DNA of 64,000 nucleotides from Hydrogenophaga crassostreae (lineage in GTDB: Bacteria > Pseudomonadota > Gammaproteobacteria > Burkholderiales > Burkholderiaceae_C). A program made the translations under genes and the position numbers. Location: contig NZ_CP017476.1 of assembly GCF_001761385.1 (NCBI RefSeq), positions 2,097,501-2,161,500 of the forward strand, written 5' to 3'. This document shows positions 11,253 to 20,073 of this stretch, piece after piece. The notes under the pieces are model-generated. The model had not been told where the DNA came from, did not search any database, and worked only from the letters and a program-made list of their open reading frames with translations. Within the stretch, counting starts at the first letter, position 1; each line of letters begins with the position of its first letter.

Positions 11253-11630
11253 TCATTCACAGATCATGTAGGTTTTTGTCAGGGTTTCCATGACCTCGAA
11301 CGAGCCTTCAAACCCTGGCGGAATGTAGAGCCCTTCGCCGACTCCCACTTCTTCATGGCCACCTGAGGCATCGTGGACCCGGCAACGTCCACTCAACACC
11401 GTGAACAGCTCGCGTTCGGTCGGGCCCATGGCGATTCGCCAATGGCCAGGTTCACACCGCCACACGCCACAAAACGTTTCGCCCCTTGGCATGGGCTCGT
11501 TGACCCGGTTCCAGGTTTCGCGAACAGGGTTGCCTTTGATCAATCGATCTGGGCGAGGGTGATCGGTTTCTGGCTCGCCAGCGGGCAGGGCAACCAGCTT
11601 GATGAGTCGGGTTTTTGTGGGCAATGGCAT
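11253..11630 (-). CDS. Cupin domain protein (DUF861/Cupin_3 type)
   Basis: A single-domain cupin of about 125 residues, the barrel fold used by small metal-binding enzymes and sensors. Visible elements are G-V-W-R-C-E-P-G-H-W, a T-E-R-E-L-F-T-V-L-S-G-R strand pair, G-V-G-E-G-L-Y-I-P-P-G-F and the closing K-T-Y-M-I-C-E, typical of the DUF861 branch related to ureidoglycine aminohydrolase. The histidine metal triad is incomplete, so catalysis is not assured. The frame extends back to 11756, but the internal ATG at 11630 matches the usual N-terminus. It is transcribed against its neighbours. Substrate unknown. Confidence 0.75.
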   Translation of the reverse strand: MPLPTKTRLIKLVALPAGEPETDHPRPDRLIKGNPVRETWNRVNEPMPRGETFCGVWRCEPGHWRIAMGPTERELFTVLSGRCRVHDASGGHEEVGVGEGLYIPPGFEGSFEVMETLTKTYMICE

Positions 11631-11834
11631 GTTTCTGAATGGGTTCCTGCCCCTGTTGACGGGATGTGCAAACGGGGCTTGACAGGGTCTCGATGTTGAC
11701 AAAGCCCGATTTTGAAGGCTTTCGGTCGTCTTGTTCGACGCAATGGGGCGGGTCACCCCTCGCTACGCTAGAGCCCTATAAATTGATAGCGCGGAGGCCG
11801 TCTCTGCGCTGATGTTCCGTTCTAGGAGTGCCCC

Positions 11835-12173
11835 ATGGGACCCACCACAACCGTCGCGATTGATCCGCAACCAGCTGCCCCCAACGTCTCAATCTGGGCG
11901 CAGGGTGATGCCGTCTGGGCGGAAAAGTTGGTCAAGCAGCGCGAGACCGATGTGGCCATGGATTGGCCTGAGACTCTGCTGGAGGCATTTGGCCTGCGCA
12001 TGGCCATCCATGGAATGCGGATCAGCCGCAACATGATGATGTGCGATCGTCGCTATGCGGTGCAGCAACTGATGTCGGCCTTCACTTTGAAGGACGACGA
12101 ATTGCACGACCTGGCGGCCAAGCTTTTCTTTCATTTCGAAGAGCGCCAGACGGGGCGTCCCCCACTGCACTGA
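11835..12173 (+). CDS. Small conserved protein of unknown function, paralogue of 8508-8813
   Basis: This 112-residue protein has no recognised domain. Residues about 43-108 align end to end with the protein at 8508-8813 (see the shared motifs there), while the first 40 residues differ completely. The start ATG is preceded by TAGGAG eight bases upstream, a strong ribosome site, so it is very probably translated. The conserved part is rich in hydrophobic residues spaced as in amphipathic helices, with a conserved Cys-Asp pair before the YA-x-QQL helix. It has no signal peptide. The two copies flank the chemoreceptor and cupin genes; diversified N-termini on a conserved C-terminal domain suggest an adaptor-like protein, which is only a guess. 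Confidence 0.7.
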   Translation: MGPTTTVAIDPQPAAPNVSIWAQGDAVWAEKLVKQRETDVAMDWPETLLEAFGLRMAIHGMRISRNMMMCDRRYAVQQLMSAFTLKDDELHDLAAKLFFHFEERQTGRPPLH

Positions 12174-12200
12174 GTGCCGCCAGAAGCCTGGTGCGCTTGT

Positions 12201-12821
12201 TCAGGCGGGCGGGTCGAACTCGAACTGGTCGGCGTTCTTGCCTTTGAAGGGCTTGTAGAACGCCTTGATAGCAGCCATGTCGGCATCGATATCGCCACTG
12301 GGCTCAAACAAGGGGCCGAGCCCGCTGCGCTTGTGCGCATAGTCCATAAATGCCATCACGATCGGCACCTGCGCGCTCAGTGCGATGTGGTAGAAGCCGG
12401 TTTTCCAATGCCGGGTCTTGCTGCGTGTGCCTTCAGGCGGCACGATCAGTTGCAGGGGCTGTTCGGCATCACGAATGGCCTGGGCACTGGATTCGACCAG
12501 GTTGGTCGACTGGCTTCGGTCGACCGGAATGCCTCCCAGCCAACGCATCAGTCCGCCAAAGGGCGCACGAAAAATGCTCGCTTTGCCCATCCAGCGCGGG
12601 TGCAACTTGAGCGAAAACGCCACCATGAGCGTCATGGGCAGATCCCAGTTGCTGGTGTGGGGCGCCGCGATCAACACACTTTTTCGCGCATCCGCCCCCA
12701 GTTTGCCTTCAATGGTCCAGCCGGCAAGCTTCAGGTAGGTCAGGGAAAAGGCCCTGAACGCGGTGCTGACCAGAGGCGTCGTGAAGATGGTGCGTTGCAT
12801 AGGGTCGGCAGTATCGCCCAT
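12201..12821 (-). CDS. Lysophospholipid acyltransferase family protein
   Basis: A PlsC-like acyltransferase of 206 residues, expected at the inner membrane face transferring an acyl group to a lysophospholipid or related acceptor. The catalytic H-x4-D motif appears as HTSNWD near residue 53, the acceptor-binding motif as PPEGTRS near residue 127, and a G-x-I-P-V-D-R-S block between them. An N-terminal hydrophobic stretch could be a membrane anchor. The start is ATG 12821, with a second ATG seven codons in. The gene converges on the small protein at 11835-12173 and stands alone on its strand. The exact substrate cannot be told; family members include 1-acyl-glycerol-3-phosphate acyltransferases. 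Confidence 0.85.
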   Translation of the reverse strand: MGDTADPMQRTIFTTPLVSTAFRAFSLTYLKLAGWTIEGKLGADARKSVLIAAPHTSNWDLPMTLMVAFSLKLHPRWMGKASIFRAPFGGLMRWLGGIPVDRSQSTNLVESSAQAIRDAEQPLQLIVPPEGTRSKTRHWKTGFYHIALSAQVPIVMAFMDYAHKRSGLGPLFEPSGDIDADMAAIKAFYKPFKGKNADQFEFDPPA

Positions 12822-13066
12822 TCAAGGGTCTGTTCCCTGACAAGGCAAAGGTGACAGCGCCGGGCGGTGTTTTCAGCCAGACTGGCGCATGAGGATGGTG
12901 TTCAAAATTTCCATGATGCGCGTTCTCCGCCTAACCCTTGCGGGCCGTGGTTTGCGACTCGTGTCTCATGCCGCAAAAGCCGCGCCGCGCACTGCGGGCG
13001 TTTTGAACACCACCACCTGGCCCAATCCGCGGTGATTGGGTGCCAATCAGCCCGAAAGAAACGCGC

Positions 13067-13897
13067 ATGCAAACAAGCCTGGAAATCAATGACCTCACCG
13101 TTTTAGTGGATGGTGCCGGCCCCACTCTCGTGTTCGTGCACGGCTGGCCTGATGGGCCAGCGTTGTGGGAACCCGCTGTGACCGCGCTCAAGGCTCGCTA
13201 CCGGTGTGTGCGTGTCACGCTGCCGGGCTTTGATCTGAAGAAGCCTCCCCGCCCGGTGTCTGTGGACGCCATGTGCGGTTTGTTGGCTGAGGTGGTCGAC
13301 GAAGTGAGTCCCACCGAGCCCGTGACCTTGGTGCTGCACGACTGGGGCTGCTTCTTTGGCTACGAATTTGCGGCCCGCCACCGCAAGCGGGTTGAGGCCG
13401 TGGTGGGGGTGGACATTGGTGATACGAACTCGGGGGCATATTTGAGCCAACTGACCCTGAAAGAAAAGCTGCTGATCGCTGGTTACCAACTGTGGTTGGC
13501 TGTGGCCTGGAAGCTGGGCCCGTTGTGGCCTGGCATGGCCAGCCGCATGACGCGCTACATGGCCCGGGCGATCGGCTGCCGTACGCCATCCGAAACCATT
13601 GCATGGCAGATGAACTACCCCTACGCCATGCAGTGGTTCGGTAGTTTGGGTGGCTTGAGAGGTGTTGCCCGGGTTGGGAAATTTCTGGGCGATGAAGTGC
13701 CCACCCTGTTCATTTACGGGCAACGCAAACCATTCATGTTTCACTCCAGGCAATGGGTCCTCAATCTGGCGAAAAAACCGGGTTGCGCTGCACATGGGCT
13801 GGAGACAGGGCACTGGGTCATGCGCCAGCAGCCCGAGGCATTCAATACCTTGCTCCTTAATTGGTTGGAGCGACGCCGCGCGGACTCCGGGGTTTGA
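13067..13897 (+). CDS. Alpha/beta hydrolase with Asp nucleophile (epoxide hydrolase/haloalkane dehalogenase branch)
   Basis: A 276-residue alpha/beta hydrolase. The oxyanion motif HGWPDG lies near residue 24, and the nucleophile elbow reads V-L-H-D-W-G-C rather than G-x-S-x-G, so the nucleophile is aspartate, as in epoxide hydrolases and haloalkane dehalogenases. A cap region of aromatic residues follows, and the catalytic histidine is in ETGHWVM near the C-terminus. Upstream GTG 13040 could add nine residues, but ATG 13067 puts the first strand in the usual place. The flanking gap 12822-13039 shows nothing recognisable. The substrate is unknown; the Asp nucleophile excludes a classical esterase mechanism. 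Confidence 0.85.
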   Translation: MQTSLEINDLTVLVDGAGPTLVFVHGWPDGPALWEPAVTALKARYRCVRVTLPGFDLKKPPRPVSVDAMCGLLAEVVDEVSPTEPVTLVLHDWGCFFGYEFAARHRKRVEAVVGVDIGDTNSGAYLSQLTLKEKLLIAGYQLWLAVAWKLGPLWPGMASRMTRYMARAIGCRTPSETIAWQMNYPYAMQWFGSLGGLRGVARVGKFLGDEVPTLFIYGQRKPFMFHSRQWVLNLAKKPGCAAHGLETGHWVMRQQPEAFNTLLLNWLERRRADSGV

Positions 13898-14534
13898 ACC
13901 TGCCGGGCTTCAGCTACCCATGGAAAGGGCGTTGAGCCCAACTGAGCTCCAGGCCAGGAGCAGGCGTGCGATCACCCTCGCGGGGCCTGGAAATTCTTGC
14001 AACAGGTATTGAAACGCTGGCGTGGCTTGGCGCACGGTTTACCAACCAGGGCAGTTCTGGCTGCTGCTGGCAGTTCCTGGTGGGCGCAGAAGATCTTTGA
14101 GGTGAATGCATTCCTCCGGTGACGAAGTGGTCAGCAAATTTGTCGGACTGGCACCGCGCAGCACAAAACAGGACAGAGTCCGTGCGCAATTTGCGATCCG
14201 CTATCAGGGCCATCTCATGAAGGTTGCCCCTTATGATATGGCTCCAATTGACCGGCCGCCAATCGTGGCCTATTCCCAGCCTGAACACAAAAAAGCGAAC
14301 AAACTGGCGGTCTCTTGTCGAGCCACGCTTGCCACGAATCTTCGGTTTCAATGCATGCCGAGATGCTATCTCCCATTCGTTTGCATGCAAGGCCTGTAGG
14401 TGTCGGTAAATTGTTCACATTTATCGCAGTCTGCGGCCGGGGCATGGGTGAGTTTTTTGTCTTCAAGATGCGCCCTTTGAGACTCCGTCGCTTCACTGGG
14501 CCCAATCAATGCTGGCTTCCATTTTCTGTGTCTT
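13898..14534. other. Intergenic region without recognisable gene
   Basis: About 640 bases with no ORF that looks like a known protein on either strand. Base composition shifts from GC-rich near 13900 to clearly AT-richer towards 14534, which marks the edge of the MBOAT/AlgJ-like module that follows. A tRNA-like stretch at the left end fails as a tRNA. The promoter of the downstream module is presumably here, but no clear site could be chosen. Confidence 0.4.
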
Positions 14535-16031
14535 ATGATTTTTAGCAGCTGGCAATTTATTCTGTTGTTTTTGCCAGTTACATTTGGCATTTATTTCGCC
14601 CTTAATCGCAAAAGATGCTTGCTTGGCGGCAAGCTTTGGCTGGTCTTGGCAAGCCTGTTTTTTTACGCTTACTGGAATTGGACTCACCTGCCATTGATAC
14701 TTTTATCGATCGGGTTCAACTTTGCCATTGGCTCACACCTGTCAAGAGCGTCCAGCCAGGCGGTTGTAAATGGGTCCGGTGCAGGCATCCGTTATCGGCG
14801 GGCGATGCTGGTTTTTGGGATTTCGACCAATTTGGCCATGTTGGCCTATTACAAATACGCCAATTTTTTCGTGGCCAATCTGAACCTGATAAACGGCCTC
14901 GAGATCGGATTGAATGAGATTGCATTGCCGCTGGCTGTAAGCTTCTTTACGTTTACCCAGATTGTCTATCTGGTGGACAGTTTTCGAGGTGAAACCAGTC
15001 AATATGATCTTCTGAATTATTCCTTGTTTGTTACCTTTTTCCCGCACCTTATTGCCGGACCCATTGTGCAGCACAGTCAAATCATGCCGCAGTTTTCGTC
15101 TCGGTGGACTTGGGTGCCAAGAGAGTCAAATATTTTGAAGGGGCTGTTCATATTTTCCATTGGCCTGGTGAAGAAGCTGGTAATCGCCGATACCTTTGCA
15201 GTGTGGGCAGATGCCGGTTTTGATGGGCGTGGCGATTTGGATTTCTACAGCGCGTGGATCAGCAGCCTTTCCTATACGCTTCAACTGTATTTCGACTTCA
15301 GTGGTTATTGTGATATGGCGATCGGCATCTCTTTGCTTTTCAATATTGTTCTGCCAATCAATTTCAACTCACCCTACAAGGCATTGAATATCCAGGACTT
15401 TTGGCGCAGGTGGCATATCACCCTGAGCAATTTTTTAAGAAATTTTCTCTATATTCCATTGGGTGGAAACCGAAATGGGGCAGGCTTCACCGCGGTCAAC
15501 TTGATGATCACGTTTGCTTTGGGTGGGCTTTGGCACGGTGCGTCCTGGATGTTTGTGATTTGGGGTTTGTTGCATGGCTCGGCCCTGGTGGTGCACAGGG
15601 TCTGGCAAACAACACGTGTCAAGATCCCTGTGTGGATGGCCTGGTTGCTGACTTTTCTTTTTGTCAATTTTTCCTGGGTCTTCTTTCGCGCAAAGGACGG
15701 AACAAGTGCACGGCGCATGCTTGATGGCATGATCAACTGGAAATCGATGGGCTTTATCCCTGTTGAAAACATACCGTCAACAGGTCTGGCCAGAACAGGC
15801 TGGATGGCAGACCACCTGCTGTGGTTGTTTCCCTCACATCTCGTGGCCCAACTTCCAGCTGGACTGATGTTGGTGTTTGGCTTTTTCCTGTTGTGTCGAA
15901 AAAACACAATGGAGCTTGCAGTCGGTGAAATGAACACATTGAAAATGTCCATTACCGTGGTTTTTCTTGCGTTGTCTGTGTGCTTGGCCTTGATCAGCAC
16001 GAGTGCGGTTTTTCTCTATTTCAACTTTTGA
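14535..16031 (+). CDS. MBOAT-family O-acyltransferase (AlgI-like)
   Basis: Polytopic inner-membrane protein of 498 residues that is expected to pass acetyl groups across the membrane for O-acetylation of an extracellular polymer, in the manner of AlgI or PatA. It opens with M-I-F-S-S-W-x-F-I-L-L-F-L-P, typical for the family, and has about ten hydrophobic segments. The conserved core reads DFSGYCDMAIG, then FWRRWHITLS with the conserved WHIS-like histidine, then GGLWHGASW with the second conserved histidine. The next gene starts two bases later and encodes an AlgJ-like partner. Codon and base use are visibly AT-richer than in the flanking core genes, pointing to acquisition. The polymer acted on is unknown; no polysaccharide synthesis genes are in the window. 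Confidence 0.9.
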   Translation: MIFSSWQFILLFLPVTFGIYFALNRKRCLLGGKLWLVLASLFFYAYWNWTHLPLILLSIGFNFAIGSHLSRASSQAVVNGSGAGIRYRRAMLVFGISTNLAMLAYYKYANFFVANLNLINGLEIGLNEIALPLAVSFFTFTQIVYLVDSFRGETSQYDLLNYSLFVTFFPHLIAGPIVQHSQIMPQFSSRWTWVPRESNILKGLFIFSIGLVKKLVIADTFAVWADAGFDGRGDLDFYSAWISSLSYTLQLYFDFSGYCDMAIGISLLFNIVLPINFNSPYKALNIQDFWRRWHITLSNFLRNFLYIPLGGNRNGAGFTAVNLMITFALGGLWHGASWMFVIWGLLHGSALVVHRVWQTTRVKIPVWMAWLLTFLFVNFSWVFFRAKDGTSARRMLDGMINWKSMGFIPVENIPSTGLARTGWMADHLLWLFPSHLVAQLPAGLMLVFGFFLLCRKNTMELAVGEMNTLKMSITVVFLALSVCLALISTSAVFLYFNF

Positions 16032-16033
16032 TC

Positions 16034-17566
16034 ATGATGAAGAGAAAATCGATTCGTGTGCTGGGCGCGTCCGCCTTGCTCGTGCTGTTGCTGCCTGTCG
16101 CAAATTTGACGGCTTGGCGAACACCAGATGCGTTGCCTTGCTGCAGTCGCGCATCTTTGTTCAATGTGGATGCATTGCTTGGGTGGGTGAGCGCCGGGCT
16201 CTTTCGCGTTGGCGTGAGCATTGCCCCAGATCGATCGGTTATTGGAAAATCGGACTGGTTGTATTTGGGAGATGGGTATGAGGGTTCATTGTCGCAAGCC
16301 CGGCTGCCCGGACGACCAGATCACGTGGCGAAGGGGCAGGCATTCGCCCGGGGCGCTGCTCGCTGGTCGGCCTTTTTTCAATCGCAGGGTGTCCGGTCTT
16401 TCCAGATCATGGTGGCCCCGAGCAAAGAGAGCATTTATCCTGAGTTTCTGCCCAATTGGGTTCACCCGCCCCGGCATGGCGTGACCGATGCCATTTTTCA
16501 AGGCTTGGGAACATCGGTATTTGAGGATTTGCGAGTGCCATTGCTGGCTGCGAAATCCCATGAACCTGAGCGGCTGTTTTTTAAATTCGATACCCACTGG
16601 AACATGGTTGGGGCGTCGTATGCGTTTCAAGCATTTGCCAAGCGCATGAAACTGCTGGATCCCGAGTTGAAATGGCCGGATGCTTCGAGCTATCAGGTAT
16701 TCGACCTGGTTTCCACCGACCGAGGCGATCTGGCCGAGTTTTTGAGGCTGGGGTCGATGAGTGAAAAACTCCCGATTCTCGAGATGAACCGTCTTGCACC
16801 GACGTTTGCACGCCATGGGTATGGAAGCGGCCAGGTTATCGACCCTGTTGGCGTTGCCGGAGCCAGGGTGTCACTGACCCGCCCAATCGTGACAAAGAAT
16901 GCGCATGCGTTGAACCGTTCGCGTGTTTTGTGGCTTTCGGACTCGTTTGGCGCGCACCTGGCCGACCCGATGAGTACCACCTTTTCCGATGTTGTCAGGG
17001 TGCATTGGGACCGAGCTTATGAGGATGGAGGCATGTTGGTGAGAATGGTCCGCGAATGGAATCCAGATTTCGTTTTCGTCACCGTGGCCGAGCGTTCGCT
17101 TCATGGCATCAAGTTTGAGACCTTTCTGCAATACGCGCCCTTTCCCGCGACAGAACCTTCGTTTGATCACCTGACCGCAATTCCTCTGGCCATGCGCTCC
17201 GTGAAAGGACTGGCCAAGGGCGATGAAGAAGGGGTGTTCGAGGTGGTTTCGGACGCTCCTTCGATGATGCTGAGTGCCCCCGCCGACATCGATGCAATGG
17301 GTGGTGGTGCATTTTTGTTGGCCATGACCTGTTTGGACAAATCGGCCTCCCTTCCTGTGCAGGCGTTTTGGAAGCCTTCCTCGGCCGCCGGATTTGATCG
17401 CGACCATGCACAGCGGTTTTTGCATGTTGGCGAACGCAGCATGGTGCCTTTACCCGAAGCGAGCATCGCCAAGATCCGGGATGTGCGACTTGATTTGAAA
17501 ACGAACGGATTTTGTAAGCGGTTCCGGTGGGACAGTTTGAGCTTTGTCGGGACAGAGATCCCATAA
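16034..17566 (+). CDS. AlgJ/AlgX-like SGNH O-acetyltransferase
   Basis: Predicted periplasmic, membrane-anchored acetyltransferase partner of the upstream MBOAT protein. The 510-residue protein has a basic start and one hydrophobic anchor at about residues 7-27. It then shows the AlgJ/AlgX hallmarks: KSDWLYLGDG, a M-V-A-P-S-K-E-S-I-Y-P strand, F-K-F-D-T-H-W-N with the catalytic Asp-His pair (DTHW), and WLSDSFG with the nucleophile serine. The C-terminal 130 residues look like an extra beta-rich module. The two consecutive ATG codons at 16034 and 16037 follow the previous stop by two bases; an overlapping upstream frame start is less likely. The AT-rich codon use matches its partner. Target polymer unknown. 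Confidence 0.8.
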   Translation: MMKRKSIRVLGASALLVLLLPVANLTAWRTPDALPCCSRASLFNVDALLGWVSAGLFRVGVSIAPDRSVIGKSDWLYLGDGYEGSLSQARLPGRPDHVAKGQAFARGAARWSAFFQSQGVRSFQIMVAPSKESIYPEFLPNWVHPPRHGVTDAIFQGLGTSVFEDLRVPLLAAKSHEPERLFFKFDTHWNMVGASYAFQAFAKRMKLLDPELKWPDASSYQVFDLVSTDRGDLAEFLRLGSMSEKLPILEMNRLAPTFARHGYGSGQVIDPVGVAGARVSLTRPIVTKNAHALNRSRVLWLSDSFGAHLADPMSTTFSDVVRVHWDRAYEDGGMLVRMVREWNPDFVFVTVAERSLHGIKFETFLQYAPFPATEPSFDHLTAIPLAMRSVKGLAKGDEEGVFEVVSDAPSMMLSAPADIDAMGGGAFLLAMTCLDKSASLPVQAFWKPSSAAGFDRDHAQRFLHVGERSMVPLPEASIAKIRDVRLDLKTNGFCKRFRWDSLSFVGTEIP

Positions 17567-17893
17567 AACACAGGCGTTTGAAGCCACTGCACCCATTCCG
17601 GGCCGCAGCATGGCGGCAATATCACACCGCGTGCTGCGGGTCTGTTTGATGCATCAAAGGGCGGGTGTTTCAGACGACCGCCGCATAGCCGGGTGACGCC
17701 GAAGGGATCGATCGGCCCAGTCGCACGCTTCAGGCTTGGGCGCGTCGAGGCCTTTGCCATGGTGGCCCGCTGACCCTCATGGGGGGAGGCCCGCACCTCA
17801 GGCAGAAGCGGGCGTCCGAAAGGCATGCAAGCCCTTGATGTGGCTGGCTGTTTTGACCCTTTGGAGGGTCTGCTGAATAAGGTGACGAGCCTT
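17567..17893. other. Intergenic region before the SRP RNA gene
   Basis: About 330 GC-rich bases between the acetylation module and the 3' end of ffs. I see no coding sequence with family resemblance on either strand and no clear terminator. The return to GC-rich sequence marks the right edge of the AT-richer module. Confidence 0.35.
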
Positions 17894-17983
17894 GACCCCG
17901 GCACTGACTCCACAGTTAGGGCTGCTTGGTTCCCCATCTGACCCGGTTGGCCGCTTCACCATGCGGGAAGGCCCGTCGGGGTC
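17894..17983 (-). ncRNA. ffs: Signal recognition particle 4.5S RNA (small bacterial SRP RNA)
   Basis: Read on the minus strand, the sequence begins GACCCCGACGGG and ends GTGCCGGGGTC, so the ends pair to close the molecule. The tip carries the conserved SRP domain IV elements GGTCAG, GGGGAAC and AAGCAGCC that bind Ffh, and the arms between can pair around them. This matches the short Burkholderiales form of about 90 nt. It lies upstream of dnaX in opposite orientation, a common location for ffs in this group. A TACAAT hexamer abuts the 5' end but is closer than a normal -10. Ends are accurate to a few bases. Confidence 0.85.
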
Positions 17984-18051
17984 AATTGTAGGCGATGAGC
18001 AAGGCCGTGGGTTGAGCGTGGCTATTTTCCGCCGCACCTTAGAATCTCCCC

Positions 18052-20022
18052 ATGTCGTCATATGTTGTCCTGGCCCGCAAATACCGTCCGCGCAATTTCG
18101 CCGAGATGGTGGGGCAGTCGCACGTTGTGCAGGCGCTGAGCAACGCGCTGACGTCGCAACGGCTGCACCATGCCTATTTGTTCACAGGCACCCGGGGCGT
18201 GGGCAAGACCACCGTGTCGCGTATTTTGGCCAAATCGCTCAACTGCCTGGGCGCAGACGGGCAGGGCGGCATCACCGCCGAGCCTTGCGGCGTGTGCCAG
18301 TCATGCACCGATATCGATGCGGGCCGGTTTGTTGACTACACCGAGCTGGATGCCGCCTCGAACCGGAGCGTCGGCGAGATGCAGACGTTGCTGGAGCAGT
18401 CGGTCTACAAACCCGTCCAGGGACGCTTCAAGGTCTTCATGATCGACGAGGTACACATGCTGACCGGGCATGCCTTCAACGCCATGCTCAAGACGCTTGA
18501 AGAGCCACCCGAGTATTTGAAGTTCGTTCTGGCCACGACCGATCCGCAAAAAGTGCCTGTGACGGTGCTGTCTCGTTGCCTGCAGTTCAATTTGCGGCCC
18601 ATGGCGCCGCAGACGGTGCAGGAACACCTGCAGCATGTGTTGCAGGCAGAAGGCGTGAGCGCCGAGCCCAACGCGCTGCGCCTGATTGCCCGTGCGGCGC
18701 GTGGCTCGATGCGCGATGCTTTGTCGTTGACCGATCAGGCCCTGAGCTTTGGCGCTGGCGAGTTGCCCGAGGCCGTGGTGCGCCAGATGCTGGGCGCGGT
18801 TGATCGAACCCATGTGTTTCAGTTGATTGATGCGCTCGGGCAAGGGGATGGTGCCACCGTGGTGAATACCATCGACGGGTTGCGCGTGAATGGCCTGAAT
18901 GCGGCTTCCACGCTTGAAGAAATGACCACGGTCTTGCAACGCATGGCGGTGGTTCAGGCGGTGCCCGACCACGCCAATGTGGCGTCTGCACTTGACGACC
19001 CCGATGCGGTGGAAATCGAGCGACTGGCACACAGCATGCCCGCAGACGAAACCCAGCTGCTCTACAGCCTGTGTTTGCACGGTCGCGCAGAGCTGGGGCT
19101 GGCACCTGATGAGTACGCGGCCCTGACCATGGTGCTGCTGCGTTTGCTGGCTTTCAAACCCGCCGGCGCTTCAGTGGAAAAAAAAACTCTGAAATCGGCG
19201 CCTGAGGCGCGGCCAGAGTCAAAGTCTCAGGGAACGCCAGACGGGCCAGAAGCGCTTGGGCGCCCTGATTCCCCACCCCAGGTCGCGCCACTCAAGGCTG
19301 CGCCAGCTGCGGCAAGGCCGGTTTTGACCGCCGTGCCGGTCCATGCAACCCGCTCGACAACCCCCCCAGGGCCTGCAGCGATGCCCATAGCGGCGCCACT
19401 GGCCGGATCTGGCCAGACTGCACAACCGGCATCCGCCTTCAACGCCGAGGATGAGGGTGGGGCTGAGTCCGAAGATGACGCACCACCTTGGGAGTCTCTG
19501 TCCACTGAGCGGCCCGAACCTGCGGTGGTGGCTCGGTCGATGAGGTCCATTCCGGTTCGCGAAGCCGGTGTGTCCACGCGGCTGGATCAACGGCGTGAGC
19601 CTGAAGAAAAAGCTTCGGCCAGAGAGCTGCAAAGCACGCCCGAGGGAGACTTCTGGATGGGCTTGGTTCAGGCCCTGATTCAGGCAGAAGCGGTCACCGC
19701 CCTGGTGCGCGAACTGGCGCTGCAATCGCAGCTGGTGGCGCGCGATGGCGAACGTTGGCTGCTGCGCGTGGAGCGGGAATCACTCAGCCAGTCCAATGCA
19801 CCCGATCGACTGGCCTCGGCATTGGCGACCCTTGAACACAGGGCCCAGGTGGTGGTGGAAATTGGTACCGTCAACGACTCACCTGCGCTCAGGCTGGCCG
19901 CGCTCGCGGCGCAAAAACAGCGTGAAGCCGAGGCCATCATCATGGGCGATGCGTTCGTCCAGTCGGTGGTGCGCGACTTTGGCGGCAAAATCGTGCCAGG
20001 CACACTGAAAGCAACCGGTTGA
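18052..20022 (+). CDS. dnaX: DNA polymerase III subunits gamma and tau
   Basis: ATPase of the clamp loader, which also tethers the polymerase cores at the replication fork. The 656-residue protein opens with the family start V-L-A-R-K-Y-R-P, has Walker A GTRGVGKTT at 46-54, a four-cysteine zinc module (C-L-G...C-G-V-C-x-x-C) around residues 64-90, the Walker B variant MIDEVHML, and sensor 1 at LATTDPQK. Domain III runs to about residue 360. A Pro/Ala-rich linker to about 520 leads to the tau-specific C-terminal domain. I did not see a classic A6-G slippery site, so whether a short gamma form is made is open. The stop is followed by a 7-bp hairpin (20022-20038) ahead of ybaB. Confidence 0.97.
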   Translation: MSSYVVLARKYRPRNFAEMVGQSHVVQALSNALTSQRLHHAYLFTGTRGVGKTTVSRILAKSLNCLGADGQGGITAEPCGVCQSCTDIDAGRFVDYTELDAASNRSVGEMQTLLEQSVYKPVQGRFKVFMIDEVHMLTGHAFNAMLKTLEEPPEYLKFVLATTDPQKVPVTVLSRCLQFNLRPMAPQTVQEHLQHVLQAEGVSAEPNALRLIARAARGSMRDALSLTDQALSFGAGELPEAVVRQMLGAVDRTHVFQLIDALGQGDGATVVNTIDGLRVNGLNAASTLEEMTTVLQRMAVVQAVPDHANVASALDDPDAVEIERLAHSMPADETQLLYSLCLHGRAELGLAPDEYAALTMVLLRLLAFKPAGASVEKKTLKSAPEARPESKSQGTPDGPEALGRPDSPPQVAPLKAAPAAARPVLTAVPVHATRSTTPPGPAAMPIAAPLAGSGQTAQPASAFNAEDEGGAESEDDAPPWESLSTERPEPAVVARSMRSIPVREAGVSTRLDQRREPEEKASARELQSTPEGDFWMGLVQALIQAEAVTALVRELALQSQLVARDGERWLLRVERESLSQSNAPDRLASALATLEHRAQVVVEIGTVNDSPALRLAALAAQKQREAEAIIMGDAFVQSVVRDFGGKIVPGTLKATG

Positions 20023-20073
20023 GCCCGCTGTGCGGGTTTGGCAATTTATTTTTTTCGATCTACAAGGAAAACC

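Noticed and set aside
13886..13980. tRNA-like sequence on the minus strand with D-loop AGTTGG and GGTTCAAACC
   Set aside because: The T stem has two mismatches, the anticodon stem is broken and no acceptor stem forms; part of it is also the 3' end of the hydrolase gene.
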